Of a DNA stretch of 34,747 bases, positions 1 through 7,431 are shown one piece after another. How positions within the stretch are numbered: position 1 is the stretch's first letter; every line of letters starts with the position of its first letter. This DNA comes from Rhodothermaeota bacterium MED-G12 (lineage in GTDB: Bacteria; Bacteroidota; Rhodothermia; Balneolales; Balneolaceae). The position numbers and the translations under genes are program-made. Under the pieces are notes generated by a model that was given only the letters and a program-made list of their open reading frames with translations, had not been told where the DNA came from and did no database searches. The stretch is from contig NTKP01000014.1 in assembly GCA_002457365.1 (NCBI GenBank), forward strand, positions 1 through 34,747, read 5' to 3'.

Positions 1-972
1 CTCCAATAATACAATACCGAAGCCCTCCATATCACCCTCAACTTTGACATTGGGCATCATAAACACATCTGCTGCGGTGTACGCTTTATGAACCCAATAA
101 TCCGATTTCCGGCCTAAAATGTGTACATGGATATGTCTTTCAGCCAATGCCTCAGCATTCCGATGGATAGCCGTTAATATCGTTTCCCGCTCTGGCCCAT
201 CGCCAACCAATAGATAATGACAAGGATGATTCAGCTGGGTAAGCACCTTCTCAATAAACCAAGCATGCCCTTTTCTAGGCACCTGTCGACCCACCGAAAG
301 TAAAACGGGTTTATCCAACAGGTTGATGTTAACGTGTTCGCCCAATTCCTTTTTTGCTGCCCTTTTAAGCACTTTTATTTCTTCTACCGCTTCGGTTGGT
401 TCCAAGACTAGAAGCTGTTCAACATGTGCCGGATTCATGTAATCCGCATCCATTGGCAACAAATCTTGAATTTGAATTCCATTGGGTAGTGCTACTCCTT
501 TTCCTGGATCCATGCCGCGATCAATGCAAGCTTGCCTAGTAGCCTGCGAAACTGAAATAACTCCATCCAAGGCGTCCAATACCTTACTGACGTGTTTTTG
601 ATACCACCCATAAGGCATTGTTACATCCTGACCATGATTAATAGTGACCATCGGTACAGAAACCTTGCCCTTTAACCATCTAGCCATACTTGCCGTAACC
701 ATAGAGGAAAACAAGATCACATCCGGTTTAAAACTATCAATAACTTGTGGTATTTGGCGTCGTAGTTTCAATAAAAATAGAAGCGTTCTCCATTCAATAC
801 CTTTCCACGGTGCTTTTTGTATGATTGTCTGAATTTCCACCGTAGAATTATCCACTAAAGCTTGAACCAGCTGCATACTAACGCGCTGCATTCCTCCCAT
901 GTTCTCGAGTGGGGCTTCATCAGGAGGATGAGAGTGTGAAATGTATAGAACCTTTAGTGATGATTGGGACAT
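1..972 (-). CDS. GT-B glycosyltransferase, family GT4-like, C-terminus cut by window edge
   Basis: The reverse strand is open for 324 codons from ATG at 972 to the window edge with no stop, so the C-terminus lies outside. The protein is a retaining GT-B glycosyltransferase by reading. It has a Gly-Gly-Met loop near residues 26-28 after the first beta strand. A nucleotide-sugar binding segment with R229 and K234 (SVGRQVPRKGH) follows, then VGDGPER. The EX7E motif of GT4 enzymes (EGFGIVLLE) spans residues 316-324. It likely transfers a sugar from an NDP-sugar to a cell-envelope glycan or lipid on the cytoplasmic side; the acceptor cannot be read. It lies 23 bp downstream of a second glycosyltransferase on the same strand, so the two are probably co-transcribed. 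Family assignment is firm, substrate unknown. Confidence 0.9.
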   Translation of the reverse strand, partial: MSQSSLKVLYISHSHPPDEAPLENMGGMQRVSMQLVQALVDNSTVEIQTIIQKAPWKGIEWRTLLFLLKLRRQIPQVIDSFKPDVILFSSMVTASMARWLKGKVSVPMVTINHGQDVTMPYGWYQKHVSKVLDALDGVISVSQATRQACIDRGMDPGKGVALPNGIQIQDLLPMDADYMNPAHVEQLLVLEPTEAVEEIKVLKRAAKKELGEHVNINLLDKPVLLSVGRQVPRKGHAWFIEKVLTQLNHPCHYLLVGDGPERETILTAIHRNAEALAERHIHVHILGRKSDYWVHKAYTAADVFMMPNVKVEGDMEGFGIVLLE

Positions 973-995
973 AAATCGTATCTGCTAAAGACTTA

Positions 996-2162
996 TTAGT
1001 TGAGGTCTGCTTGAACATTAGACACCACTGTTCTGTAATCAGTAACCAATGCCTCATTTATGTGATTCCACTGGTAATTTAGTGCAAGCTCGCGTGAGCG
1101 CCTTCCCATATTCTGTAAAGCAGTTGGATCTGAAATCATGTGCTCCAGCTTTTTGGTAAAATCATCAACATCTCCAGACCGTGCAAGTCGGCCATTTTCT
1201 CCCTCTACTACTAAGGAGGATGAACCTATTGCATTTGCAACTAGACAAGGGACTCCGCTAGCCATTGCTTCTAAGGTTACATTACCGAAAGTTTCAGTGT
1301 AGGAAGGGAATAAGAATAAATCAGAACTAGCGTAGGCACGAGCTAAGTCTTCACCTGAACAAAAACCGGTAAAAACCCCATTAGGTAATTTTTTTTGAGC
1401 CTCGGACCTTGCTGCTCCGTCCCCTACCACTAATGCTCTTACCTTTGGATTTCTTTGCTGCATTCGTTGGACACTTTCTATGTAGGTTCCCAATTCTTTT
1501 TCCCAAACTAACCGAGAAACAAAACTCACCACAATCTCATCCTCTGCGAAACCCATTTTTTTCCGCCACTCAAGATCCCTTTTTTCGGGGTTAAAAAGTT
1601 TGGTATCTATTCCTCTTGCCCAAATTTTCATATCCCCAGTGATCCCCTCAACTCCTAGCTCATTAATCATGGATTGACTAGGAACATACACTCGTTGACA
1701 TTGGGGATAAAACCATTGCATCATCTTCTTAAAAGGCCATTTGACCGGTCCTAAGAAGAGTTTGTAATAGTCTACATAACTCAGGAAATGAGTGTGATAC
1801 GAACTTACCACAGGTACATCATACTTTTTTGCCCATTTTAAGGCCCCTATCCCAAGTCCATCGGGAGTAGCTATATGGACGAGAGTAGGCTGAAAAGCCT
1901 CCAACTCTTGCCGGAATTTGTGAGGGAAATGTGTGGCCACTCGGTATTCCTTTCTACCGGGCACGGGCATAGAAATTGAAGGAGTAACCCTCAAAGTACC
2001 TTCATGAGGGTTTATTGCAGGATTTGGTCCGCTTGGAGCAAAGATAAGTACAGGAATATTTTGCTGCTCTAAGTACTGAACCAATCGATTCAATGTTAGG
2101 GCTACACCATCTCGAATATGGTTATAATTACCGGTGAATAGGGCTACTCTTAGTTCGCTCAT
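996..2162 (-). CDS. GT-B glycosyltransferase (GT4, MgtA/PimB/SqdX-like)
   Basis: This is a 388-residue, complete-length GT4 enzyme. The N-terminal Rossmann domain begins LRVALFTGNYNHIRDGVA, a form typical of the diacylglycerol glucosyl- and mannosyl-transferase or sulfoquinovosyltransferase branch. The acceptor-side SYHTHF motif is at 121-126. In the C-terminal domain, R217 and K222 (SRLVWEK) should contact the donor diphosphate, and the EX7E motif is E290-E298 (ETFGNVTLE). The branch suggests a glycolipid acceptor, but this is inference. No signal peptide or membrane segment is seen, so it is cytosolic or peripheral. It is first in a two-gene minus-strand operon with the truncated glycosyltransferase. 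The 191-bp divergent gap towards the epimerase gene probably holds promoters for both directions, but no convincing box was found. Confidence 0.93.
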   Translation of the reverse strand: MSELRVALFTGNYNHIRDGVALTLNRLVQYLEQQNIPVLIFAPSGPNPAINPHEGTLRVTPSISMPVPGRKEYRVATHFPHKFRQELEAFQPTLVHIATPDGLGIGALKWAKKYDVPVVSSYHTHFLSYVDYYKLFLGPVKWPFKKMMQWFYPQCQRVYVPSQSMINELGVEGITGDMKIWARGIDTKLFNPEKRDLEWRKKMGFAEDEIVVSFVSRLVWEKELGTYIESVQRMQQRNPKVRALVVGDGAARSEAQKKLPNGVFTGFCSGEDLARAYASSDLFLFPSYTETFGNVTLEAMASGVPCLVANAIGSSSLVVEGENGRLARSGDVDDFTKKLEHMISDPTALQNMGRRSRELALNYQWNHINEALVTDYRTVVSNVQADLN

Positions 2163-2353
2163 TTAGATAATCAACTGATTTGATAACACGTTCACTGCCT
2201 ATTCGCTCAAATAAGTATAAAAAAGCAATCGGCTTCTTTGTATTTTAATTGTCGTTAGCTGATAAATAACCAAAAGAATGGTACTCTAGATTATCCATGA
2301 TAGTATCTTCAGATCCTACTCAATTACCAAGTAACCCGTAAATATACGCATTT

Positions 2354-3352
2354 ATGAAAGCCTTTGTTACTGGTGGAACTGGTTTTGTTGGAAGTCATCT
2401 AGTTGAGCACGTACTAACGTTGCCGGAGTGTGAAGAAGTTCGCGTTTTGGTCAGAAATAAGGAAAAATGGTTAAAGGGGCTCGACTACACTCCGGTTACA
2501 TCCACATTGGAAAACCTAGAACCCATTAAAAAAGAGCTACAAGGGGTTGATGTACTCATCCATGGGGCGGCCATTCTGCATGCCCCAAGCTATTCTGATT
2601 TTTTTAAAGCCAATGTAGAAGCCACTAAAAATTTGATAGAGCTTGCGGTTGAATCTGGGATATCCAACATTATTATACTTTCCTCCCTCGCCGCCGCCGG
2701 TCCCTCTAGCCAAACCCCTCTCACAGAAAAAGCTCCCTTGTCCCCCATCAGCGCATACGGTCGTTCCAAAAAACAGATGGAAGAAGAAATCCATCGACTC
2801 TATGCGGAGAAAAACTGGGCCAACCACCCCACATTAAGCATTAAAATTATACGCCCCCCGGCCGTTTACGGACCTAGAGAAACCGATATCTATGGATTAT
2901 TTAAAGCCCTTAATTACCGAGTGGCACCTATACTAGGCAATCCCACAGAAAAAACCCTCTCCCTAGTTCACGTTCAGGATCTGGTAAAGGGTATCGTGGC
3001 ATCTAGGCTCTACGATCGTGCTGGAATTCACACCTACTTCCTTGGAGGTTCTGAAGATGGGTATTCATGGAATGAGATTTACAAGGAATGCGCTACCATT
3101 CTTCAAAAGTCTCACCTACGGATCCGGGTGCCAAAAGGAGTGCTTATGACCATAGCAAAAGTGGCCGAAACCATAGCTCCTATTTTTGGAGTGTATCCTG
3201 CATTAAATCCAGATAAGGCGGAAGAACTTACACAATCTTGGCTTTGTAGCTCAAATAAAGCCAAAGAAGACTGGGGTTATACACCAGAAATCAGCTTAAA
3301 TGACGGCTTGAGGTCTACCTTAACTTGGTATCAAAAGCATAATTGGCTATAA
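2354..3352 (+). CDS. NAD(P)-dependent epimerase/dehydratase, extended SDR
   Basis: The 332-residue protein opens directly with the Rossmann dinucleotide loop GGTGFVG at residues 7-13. The catalytic YxxxK is Y135-K139 (SAYGRSK), with the usual serine pair at 110-111. A substrate-side PPAVYGPRE segment is typical of extended SDRs acting on nucleotide sugars, sterol-like compounds or dihydroflavonol-like ketones. A short hydrophobic patch near residues 270-290 (VLMTIAKVAETIAPIFG) is common in the 3-beta-HSD/DFR-like subgroup. It reads away from the glycosyltransferase pair, so a role in making a sugar for them is possible but unproven. Codons around nt 2680-2760 are locally C-rich compared with neighbours, without a frame break. 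Substrate cannot be named. Confidence 0.9.
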   Translation: MKAFVTGGTGFVGSHLVEHVLTLPECEEVRVLVRNKEKWLKGLDYTPVTSTLENLEPIKKELQGVDVLIHGAAILHAPSYSDFFKANVEATKNLIELAVESGISNIIILSSLAAAGPSSQTPLTEKAPLSPISAYGRSKKQMEEEIHRLYAEKNWANHPTLSIKIIRPPAVYGPRETDIYGLFKALNYRVAPILGNPTEKTLSLVHVQDLVKGIVASRLYDRAGIHTYFLGGSEDGYSWNEIYKECATILQKSHLRIRVPKGVLMTIAKVAETIAPIFGVYPALNPDKAEELTQSWLCSSNKAKEDWGYTPEISLNDGLRSTLTWYQKHNWL

Positions 3353-3535
3353 TTAAATAGTAAAAGAATCGTACTTTTAGCCAGGTTCTAATGTTGCTAA
3401 TTGGTGCAGGTTGAAAACATGGTTACCGCGAGGCTGAAAAGTAGTAGAATTAAGCTGGTCAAGCTTAGCTTCACATACATTTTCACGTTTCAATTTGTTA
3501 GCATCAGAGAATCGAAAACAACCCATGCATGTTCA

Positions 3536-5104
3536 ATGAAAGTCGAGAAAACAAACATAATCTACTCTTTAGTTCTATCATTATTCATTCTTAGCCAGCC
3601 GAATTTACTAGCGCAGGCTACAGGCGAAGGCCTTCGGTTTAGCCCTTCGATGAATTTAGAACAGGTGTTAGATATCGCTTCAAGCCCAAGCCATTTGTAT
3701 GTTCTCTCAGAGCAGGAAGGATTAGCTGTTTTTAGAGTTACCACTGATAATACACAATGGTTATATACCAATAGTGGGATGCAGCGACGTGGCAATAAAA
3801 TTACATCGGATATTCGCTTTGCCTATTTATTTGGCAACGGAACACGATTGACTGTGTTAGAGCCTACTTCTGTGTTGGGTGTGTATTCATCCACCTATTT
3901 ATCCACAGAGCCAAGGGGGGTAGCCCGACTTCGTGACCATGTGTACCTAGCATTAGGAGACGAGGGTTTAGGGGTGTTAGGATTACAAAGTCCTGAAGCT
4001 TTTGATTCTCCTGTTGAATTCATTGCCAATGAATTACTCCAAAGAGAACCGGTGCTGGACGTGTTAAGTACTCCTCGCTCCCAACAACTTTTTGTACTCA
4101 GCCCTGCTAAAGTTCATAATTTTTCGTGGACGGCGGATCAAGATACCCTAGAATGGGTTAGTTCCATTGACATCAATCAAGCTATTGTTCATTTGCATTT
4201 GGTTGATGATGAATTGTTTGGAAGTAGTGAAGCAGGGGTACTTTTTCGGATTGGCGAAAATGGCTCTAGCTCACGATTAGCTGATATTGGTACTGCTATA
4301 GTGGATGTTATTAACTACCAAGACACCTATTTCATTGAAAGCTCTAAGAAAGAAATTTGGCTGTTACATAATAATGAAGTAACCCCTTGGAAGAAGGATA
4401 CTGGGGCTAATTACAAGTTGACAGGAAGTGCGGATCAATTATGGCTTCATGAATTTGGTGCTATTGGAAAAGTGAATGTTGGCTCGGAACGAAGTGAAGT
4501 GTCTCAATCAGTAGATACAAAACCATTACCAAGTTCACTCACCCTCCTACCCTATGAACCTAAAATAGTACCCTACCCAAATCCTATTCTTTTTGGTATA
4601 CAAGTCTCAGAGGATTGGCCCACTGAAGCCCTTAGATTTAGTGTTAAAGGAGCCCCTAGTGGAATGAAAGTGAAAGGCCAGGGAATATTTTGGCAGCCCC
4701 AATTCAGTCAAATCGGTATTCATCGGTTACAAATAATAGCTCAAAGTTCTACTGGGTTGCTGGATAGTACCTTTATACAAATAGACATCACCAGTTTTAA
4801 TAATCCTCCTAGAATAAGCCCTATTCGTACCAGTACGTTAATTATGGGAGATCCGTATACGGTTAACTATACGGCTATGGATCCAGAAGCGAAGCATAGT
4901 CAAGAATCGTTGATTCGCTTTTTAGGAGTTGATCTACCGAAGGGTGCACGCTTAGATGAAAAAAGTGGGCAACTTACTTGGACTCCGGGTGAGAAAGATT
5001 TGGGCGTTCACCGTTTCAAAGTCATAGCAACGGATGCCTTAGGGGCTGCTAGCTCGGTTGAGATAGAGTTAAAGGTAATCGATTTGCCAAGGGATAACAA
5101 TTAG
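3536..5104 (+). CDS. Secreted beta-propeller protein with C-terminal Ig/cadherin-like domains
   Basis: I start this at ATG 3536 because it gives a clean signal peptide (MKVEKTN, then a hydrophobic stretch ending LLAQA) and a 522-residue product. The frame is open upstream to a TTG at 3401, but that would bury the signal sequence behind 45 unlikely residues. Mature residues about 30-340 show repeating short beta-strand patterns (LYVLSEQEGLAVFRV, VYLALGDEGLGVLGL) like a WD40/YVTN-type propeller. Residues about 380-520 hold two putative Ig (He_PIG/cadherin-like) modules. The second contains LPKGARLDEKSGQLTWTPG, the signature of that fold. No lipobox, LPXTG or type IX sorting domain is visible at the C-terminus, so it is probably periplasmic or released. 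Function unknown. It sits 8 bp before mutY and may be transcribed with it. Confidence 0.8.
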   Translation: MKVEKTNIIYSLVLSLFILSQPNLLAQATGEGLRFSPSMNLEQVLDIASSPSHLYVLSEQEGLAVFRVTTDNTQWLYTNSGMQRRGNKITSDIRFAYLFGNGTRLTVLEPTSVLGVYSSTYLSTEPRGVARLRDHVYLALGDEGLGVLGLQSPEAFDSPVEFIANELLQREPVLDVLSTPRSQQLFVLSPAKVHNFSWTADQDTLEWVSSIDINQAIVHLHLVDDELFGSSEAGVLFRIGENGSSSRLADIGTAIVDVINYQDTYFIESSKKEIWLLHNNEVTPWKKDTGANYKLTGSADQLWLHEFGAIGKVNVGSERSEVSQSVDTKPLPSSLTLLPYEPKIVPYPNPILFGIQVSEDWPTEALRFSVKGAPSGMKVKGQGIFWQPQFSQIGIHRLQIIAQSSTGLLDSTFIQIDITSFNNPPRISPIRTSTLIMGDPYTVNYTAMDPEAKHSQESLIRFLGVDLPKGARLDEKSGQLTWTPGEKDLGVHRFKVIATDALGAASSVEIELKVIDLPRDNN

Positions 5105-5112
5105 ACAGAAGC

Positions 5113-6222
5113 ATGACTAAATCCGAAATGGATCCCCTTTTCGACTCTAATTGTGCCGAACGCCTATTATCGTGGTTTGACAACAACAAAAGAAGTATGC
5201 CGTGGCGAGATTCCAACGACCCTTATGCTATTTGGATCTCAGAAATAATGTTGCAACAGACCAGAGTAGATCAAGCACTTCCTTTTTTCAATCGATTTAT
5301 GACGGCCTTTCCAAGTGTTCACGACTTGGCTGCGGCGTCCACTCAACATGTTTTAAAGCAATGGGAAGGACTTGGATATTATAGTCGGGCAAGAAATATT
5401 CACAAAACAGCCAAGATAGTGGCAGATGACTATGCGGGTTCACTTCCTAGGGAATATGAAGAGCTGCTAGCACTCCCAGGAATAGGACCTTACACTGCAG
5501 CAGCTATTGCAAGTATTGCCTTTGGATTAGAACATGCGGTGATGGATGGAAATGTAATCCGAACCGTTACGCGATTTTGCGGGATTGAACAGGACACCCG
5601 AAAAACAGGTACACGAAAACTAGTTCAGCAGGAAGTAGATGACTGGATAAAAGGACATCCACCCGCCGACTTCAATCAAGCCCTGATGGAATTAGGGGCT
5701 ACGGTATGCACCCCTACCAAACCATCTTGCGAAACCTGCCCTCTCGCTTCAAAATGCGTCGCATACCGAACGGCCAAGACCGAGCACATACCCTACACTT
5801 CAAAAAAGGCTAAACGACCTCATCAAGAAATTTCGGTAGCCATTATTATAAATGAACAAGAAGAGGTGCTAATTGCCCAACGGCCTGAACATGTTATGCT
5901 AGGTGGTTTATGGGAATTCCCCGGTGGAAAACAAGAAAGTAATGAAACCAGCGTAGAAGCACTGCATAGAGAAATTCAAGAAGAGTTAGGTATAGAAATC
6001 AGTGTAATAGAAGAGTTTATGAGCTTAAAACATGCCTATTCACACTTTACTATAACCCTAAGCGCTTTTCTTTGTGTTTTGAAACCAACCAACACACAGC
6101 AAACCCCAACAGCCAAAGCAAGTGAACAAATTAAGTGGGTTTCAATTCAGGATTTAAAAAATTATCCCTTTCCAAAGGCGAATAAGACCTTAACTCTTGC
6201 CCTGATGAAACGATTTGCGTAA
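5113..6222 (+). CDS. mutY: A/G-specific adenine glycosylase MutY with intact Nudix box
   Basis: MutY removes adenine mispaired with 8-oxoguanine in base excision repair. The HhH-GPD core shows catalytic E44 in SEIMLQQTRVDQ, the helix-hairpin-helix LPGIGPYTAA (121-130) and catalytic D145 in VMDGNV. The 4Fe-4S ligands are C199, C206, C209 and C215, with the C-x6-C-x2-C-x5-C spacing. The C-terminal domain (about 236-360) is MutT-like. Unusually for what is often described as a degenerate 8-oxoG recognition domain, it carries a full Nudix signature: G272-x5-E278-x7-R286-E287-I-x-E290-E291-x-G-I. Length (369) is normal. ATG 5113 has no Shine-Dalgarno. Its 3' end overlaps the next gene by 8 bp, implying coupled translation. 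Confidence 0.97.
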   Translation: MTKSEMDPLFDSNCAERLLSWFDNNKRSMPWRDSNDPYAIWISEIMLQQTRVDQALPFFNRFMTAFPSVHDLAAASTQHVLKQWEGLGYYSRARNIHKTAKIVADDYAGSLPREYEELLALPGIGPYTAAAIASIAFGLEHAVMDGNVIRTVTRFCGIEQDTRKTGTRKLVQQEVDDWIKGHPPADFNQALMELGATVCTPTKPSCETCPLASKCVAYRTAKTEHIPYTSKKAKRPHQEISVAIIINEQEEVLIAQRPEHVMLGGLWEFPGGKQESNETSVEALHREIQEELGIEISVIEEFMSLKHAYSHFTITLSAFLCVLKPTNTQQTPTAKASEQIKWVSIQDLKNYPFPKANKTLTLALMKRFA

Positions 6223-7033
6223 ACGATCAAAAAAATACCTATTCCAGCTTAAGCCTGTTTTGGATCAATGGGTATCGAGAATGGAGGTTCCAGCGTATAT
6301 AAAAGATGATCCTATTCAATTTTTACATGCTTTTGAAGATGCAGAAGAAATAAATGTAGCTGGTTTTTTTGCGGCGACAATGGCATGGGGTAAGCGCTCT
6401 ATCGTCATTGCGAAGGTGGATGATTTGCTGTCGAGAATGGCATATAGACCACTAGATTTTATAGGTAATTTTACGGAATTAGATGCGCGTAGATTAACGG
6501 GCTTTAAACATAGAACCTTTAATTCCGAGGATATGTATTGGTTAATCAAAACCATGCAACAAATCCTCATTCACTTTACCACCTTTGAGGCCTTTTGGGC
6601 AAATTGTTTGACTCTTTCGACAGCAAAAAAACGTCCTTTAATGGGAGTCTTCCACGAAGAATTTTTCAGTTTTTTTCCTGAAATACCAGCTCGAACCCGA
6701 AGACACATTTCTAATCCTGAAAAAGGGGGATCATGCAAACGGCTTTATATGTATCTACGCTGGACAATTAGAGGGGGCCCAGTAGACGTGGGAAGTATGA
6801 ACTTTATGCCTCCTTCCCAAATTTATATCCCATTAGATGTTCATGTGGCTAGACAGAGCAGAAAGCTTGGTTTAATTACCCGAAATCAAAACGACTGGAA
6901 GGCGGTAGAGGAATTACAAGAGCAACTTCTATTACTAGACCCACTTGACCCTTCTAAATATGATTATGCTTTATTTGGTTTGGGATTACATCCTCATTGG
7001 TTAGATAAAAAATGGATTTTAAATCACCTCTAA
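6215..7033 (+). CDS. TIGR02757/DUF2400 family protein, possible HhH-GPD glycosylase relative
   Basis: The 272-residue product matches the TIGR02757 family by its landmarks: AGFFAATMAWGKR (49-61), SNPEKGGSCKRLYMYLRW (166-183) and IPLDVHVARQSRKLGL (205-220). It ends its core with DPSKYDYALFGLG (245-257). The family is of unknown function. By eye the last two segments align with the MutY next door: LDVHVxR with MDGNVIR, and YDYALFGLG with FNQALMELG. GGSCKR sits where bifunctional glycosylases carry their catalytic lysine, making K175 and D208 candidate active-site residues. There are no Fe-S cysteines. TTG 6215 is the only start-like codon between the upstream in-frame stop (6206-6208) and M23, and the family N-terminus requires residues upstream of M23, so a TTG start is likely. 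It overlaps mutY by 8 bp. Confidence 0.88.
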   Translation: MRKRSKKYLFQLKPVLDQWVSRMEVPAYIKDDPIQFLHAFEDAEEINVAGFFAATMAWGKRSIVIAKVDDLLSRMAYRPLDFIGNFTELDARRLTGFKHRTFNSEDMYWLIKTMQQILIHFTTFEAFWANCLTLSTAKKRPLMGVFHEEFFSFFPEIPARTRRHISNPEKGGSCKRLYMYLRWTIRGGPVDVGSMNFMPPSQIYIPLDVHVARQSRKLGLITRNQNDWKAVEELQEQLLLLDPLDPSKYDYALFGLGLHPHWLDKKWILNHL

Positions 7034-7161
7034 TGGTCCTTTGCTGTCTGTGATTTGTGTTTTCTTAGTATTTTCTTTCGTTATTTGTACATAGAACTGT
7101 TTTTTATCTGGTAGAAAAAAACCATATATTTATGCCTCTCAATAATGAGAAATAATACAAT

Positions 7162-7174
7162 GAAAGGAAGTGAG
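7162..7174 (+). promoter_or_regulatory. Strong Shine-Dalgarno region of rpsU
   Basis: GAAAGGA at 7162-7168 matches the complement of the 16S 3' tail over seven bases, 11 nt before ATG 7180. A second purine-rich GAGG lies at 7171-7174. Most other starts in the window (mutY, fbaB, serS, pyk) have nothing comparable, as expected for Bacteroidota. Strong Shine-Dalgarno sequences on rpsU have been linked in Flavobacterium to autoregulation by bS21. Confidence 0.6.
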
Positions 7175-7179
7175 GCTCA

Positions 7180-7374
7180 ATGCTAGGCGTTGAAGTTAAA
7201 GACAACGAAAGCGTTGAACGCGCGATTAATCGTTTCAAAAAGATGGTGACTCGTTCTCGTATTCTTAATGAATTTAAGGATCGTCAACAGTTCACAAAAC
7301 CATCTATTGAACGACGGGAAGCCATGAAAAAGGCCGTCCGTGAGCAGCGTCGACGTCAACGAGAAAACTTCTAG
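7180..7374 (+). CDS. rpsU: 30S ribosomal protein bS21
   Basis: This 64-residue basic protein has the bS21 pattern: a VEVKDNESVERAINRFKK N-terminus, a central segment with FKDRQQFTKPS, and an arginine-rich tail ending RREAMKKAVREQRRRQREN. bS21 binds the platform of the small subunit near the anti-Shine-Dalgarno end of 16S rRNA. In Bacteroidota, structural work places it where it helps hide that sequence. The gene is monocistronic by position: a 146-bp leader follows the TIGR02757 gene, and an intrinsic terminator starts about 27 bp after the stop. The unusually good ribosome binding site is described separately. The length is normal and there are no anomalies in the coding part. Confidence 0.97.
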   Translation: MLGVEVKDNESVERAINRFKKMVTRSRILNEFKDRQQFTKPSIERREAMKKAVREQRRRQRENF

Positions 7375-7401
7375 TTTCTCTCAAGATTGTTATCACATAG
7401 A

Positions 7402-7431
7402 AGCCCTGGTTTATCTAGGGCTTTTTTTTTT
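7402..7431 (+). terminator. Intrinsic terminator of rpsU, overlapping radA 3' end
   Basis: Stem AGCCCT (7402-7407) pairs with AGGGCT (7417-7422) around a 9-nt loop, followed by a run of T to 7431. On the other strand the same DNA encodes the last residues of RadA: the T-run reads as lysine codons, and the stop codon at 7415-7417 lies at the loop/stem border. Confidence 0.85.

Noticed and set aside
2537-2837. Open frames on both strands inside the epimerase gene, in a C-rich patch around 2680-2760.
   Set aside because: They are shadows of the epimerase frame, with low-complexity Pro/Gly translations. The C-rich patch is short and causes no frame change.
3358-3380. Inverted repeat TAAAAG...CTTTTA after the epimerase gene as a terminator.
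   Set aside because: The stem is short and AT-only and is not followed by a T-run.
3401-3535. A 45-codon N-terminal extension of the beta-propeller protein starting with TTG.
   Set aside because: It would place a signal peptide internally; ATG 3536 gives a normal secretion signal.
4795-5104. Possible type IX secretion sorting domain at the C-terminus of the beta-propeller protein.
   Set aside because: The C-terminal segment reads as an Ig/cadherin-like module, and the conserved end motifs of a T9SS domain are absent.
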